A DNA stretch of 5,967 bases, taken from Mediterranea massiliensis. Lineage in GTDB: Bacteria; Bacteroidota; Bacteroidia; Bacteroidales; Bacteroidaceae. The stretch spans positions 1 to 5,967 of the forward strand of contig CATXSD010000155.1 of NCBI GenBank assembly GCA_958402075.1, written 5' to 3'. The stretch's first letter is position 1; each line of letters starts with the position of its first letter. Both the position numbers and the translations under genes were made by a program. A model generated the notes under the pieces. That model saw only the letters and a list, made by a program, of their open reading frames with translations. It searched no databases and was not told the DNA's origin. Below are positions 5,947 to 5,967 of this stretch, piece after piece.

Positions 5947-5967
5947 CAGCCAGAAATGTGCCCTGTA

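Larger units (their letters stand above)
5561..5967. other. Intergenic region without a convincing gene
   Basis: About 400 bp upstream of the ATPase promoter. I find no recognisable coding frame, tRNA or terminator. It contains GGTGTCA direct-repeat pairs (5642-5661 and 5733-5752), overlapping short palindromes at 5822-5839 (TCCCGAGCGGGA and GGAAATTCC), a 19-bp palindrome (5881-5899) and a weak rightward promoter-like element (5931-5946). It is likely a divergent regulatory region between the ATPase gene and a gene beyond the right edge. Confidence 0.6.

Overview
The window looks like chromosomal DNA from a gut Bacteroidales (Bacteroides, Phocaeicola or Parabacteroides type). Four things point there. 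There is a Bacteroidota-type promoter (TTTG, 20 bp, TATCTTTG) on the minus strand. The large lipoprotein has acidic residues just after the lipobox cysteine. The AAA-ATPase/PD-(D/E)XK protein belongs to a family expanded in this order. Start codons have A/T-rich leaders rather than Shine-Dalgarno sequences. Genus and species cannot be fixed from the sequence alone.

Left block (1-3751, plus strand). A 34-codon acidic peptide gene (4-108) is followed after 56 bp by a 1175-residue lipoprotein gene (165-3692). No promoter of the Bacteroidota type is visible between them, so they are probably co-transcribed from a promoter left of the window. The lipoprotein has a lipoprotein signal peptide, an N-terminal part that recalls Bacteroidales fimbrillin-like proteins, and a C-terminal half with repeated N-[NKR]-G turns that suggest a beta-solenoid. 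It is probably a surface adhesin or pilus-like structural protein, but its exact function is not recognised. The unit closes with a strong intrinsic terminator (3714-3751).

Middle (3752-3937). This non-coding gap between two converging genes holds a degenerate tandem array of six 23-bp units in exact phase (3765-3902). It is the least explained structure in the window.

Right block (3938-5500, minus strand). One gene, visibly GC-richer than the left block, encodes a 520-residue protein with an N-terminal AAA-ATPase-like domain and a C-terminal PD-(D/E)XK nuclease-like domain. It has its own promoter (5529-5560), which also shows that the start is the ATG at 5500 and not the longer open frame reaching 5668.

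Right end (5561-5967). No convincing gene is visible. It holds two pairs of GGTGTCA direct repeats, a 19-bp near-perfect palindrome (5881-5899) that could be an operator, and a weak promoter-like sequence at 5931-5946 pointing out of the window to the right.

Nothing in the sequence links the ATPase gene functionally to the lipoprotein unit. They converge and differ in composition. The candidates for something undescribed are the 23-bp array and the pairing of the small acidic peptide with the large mosaic lipoprotein.
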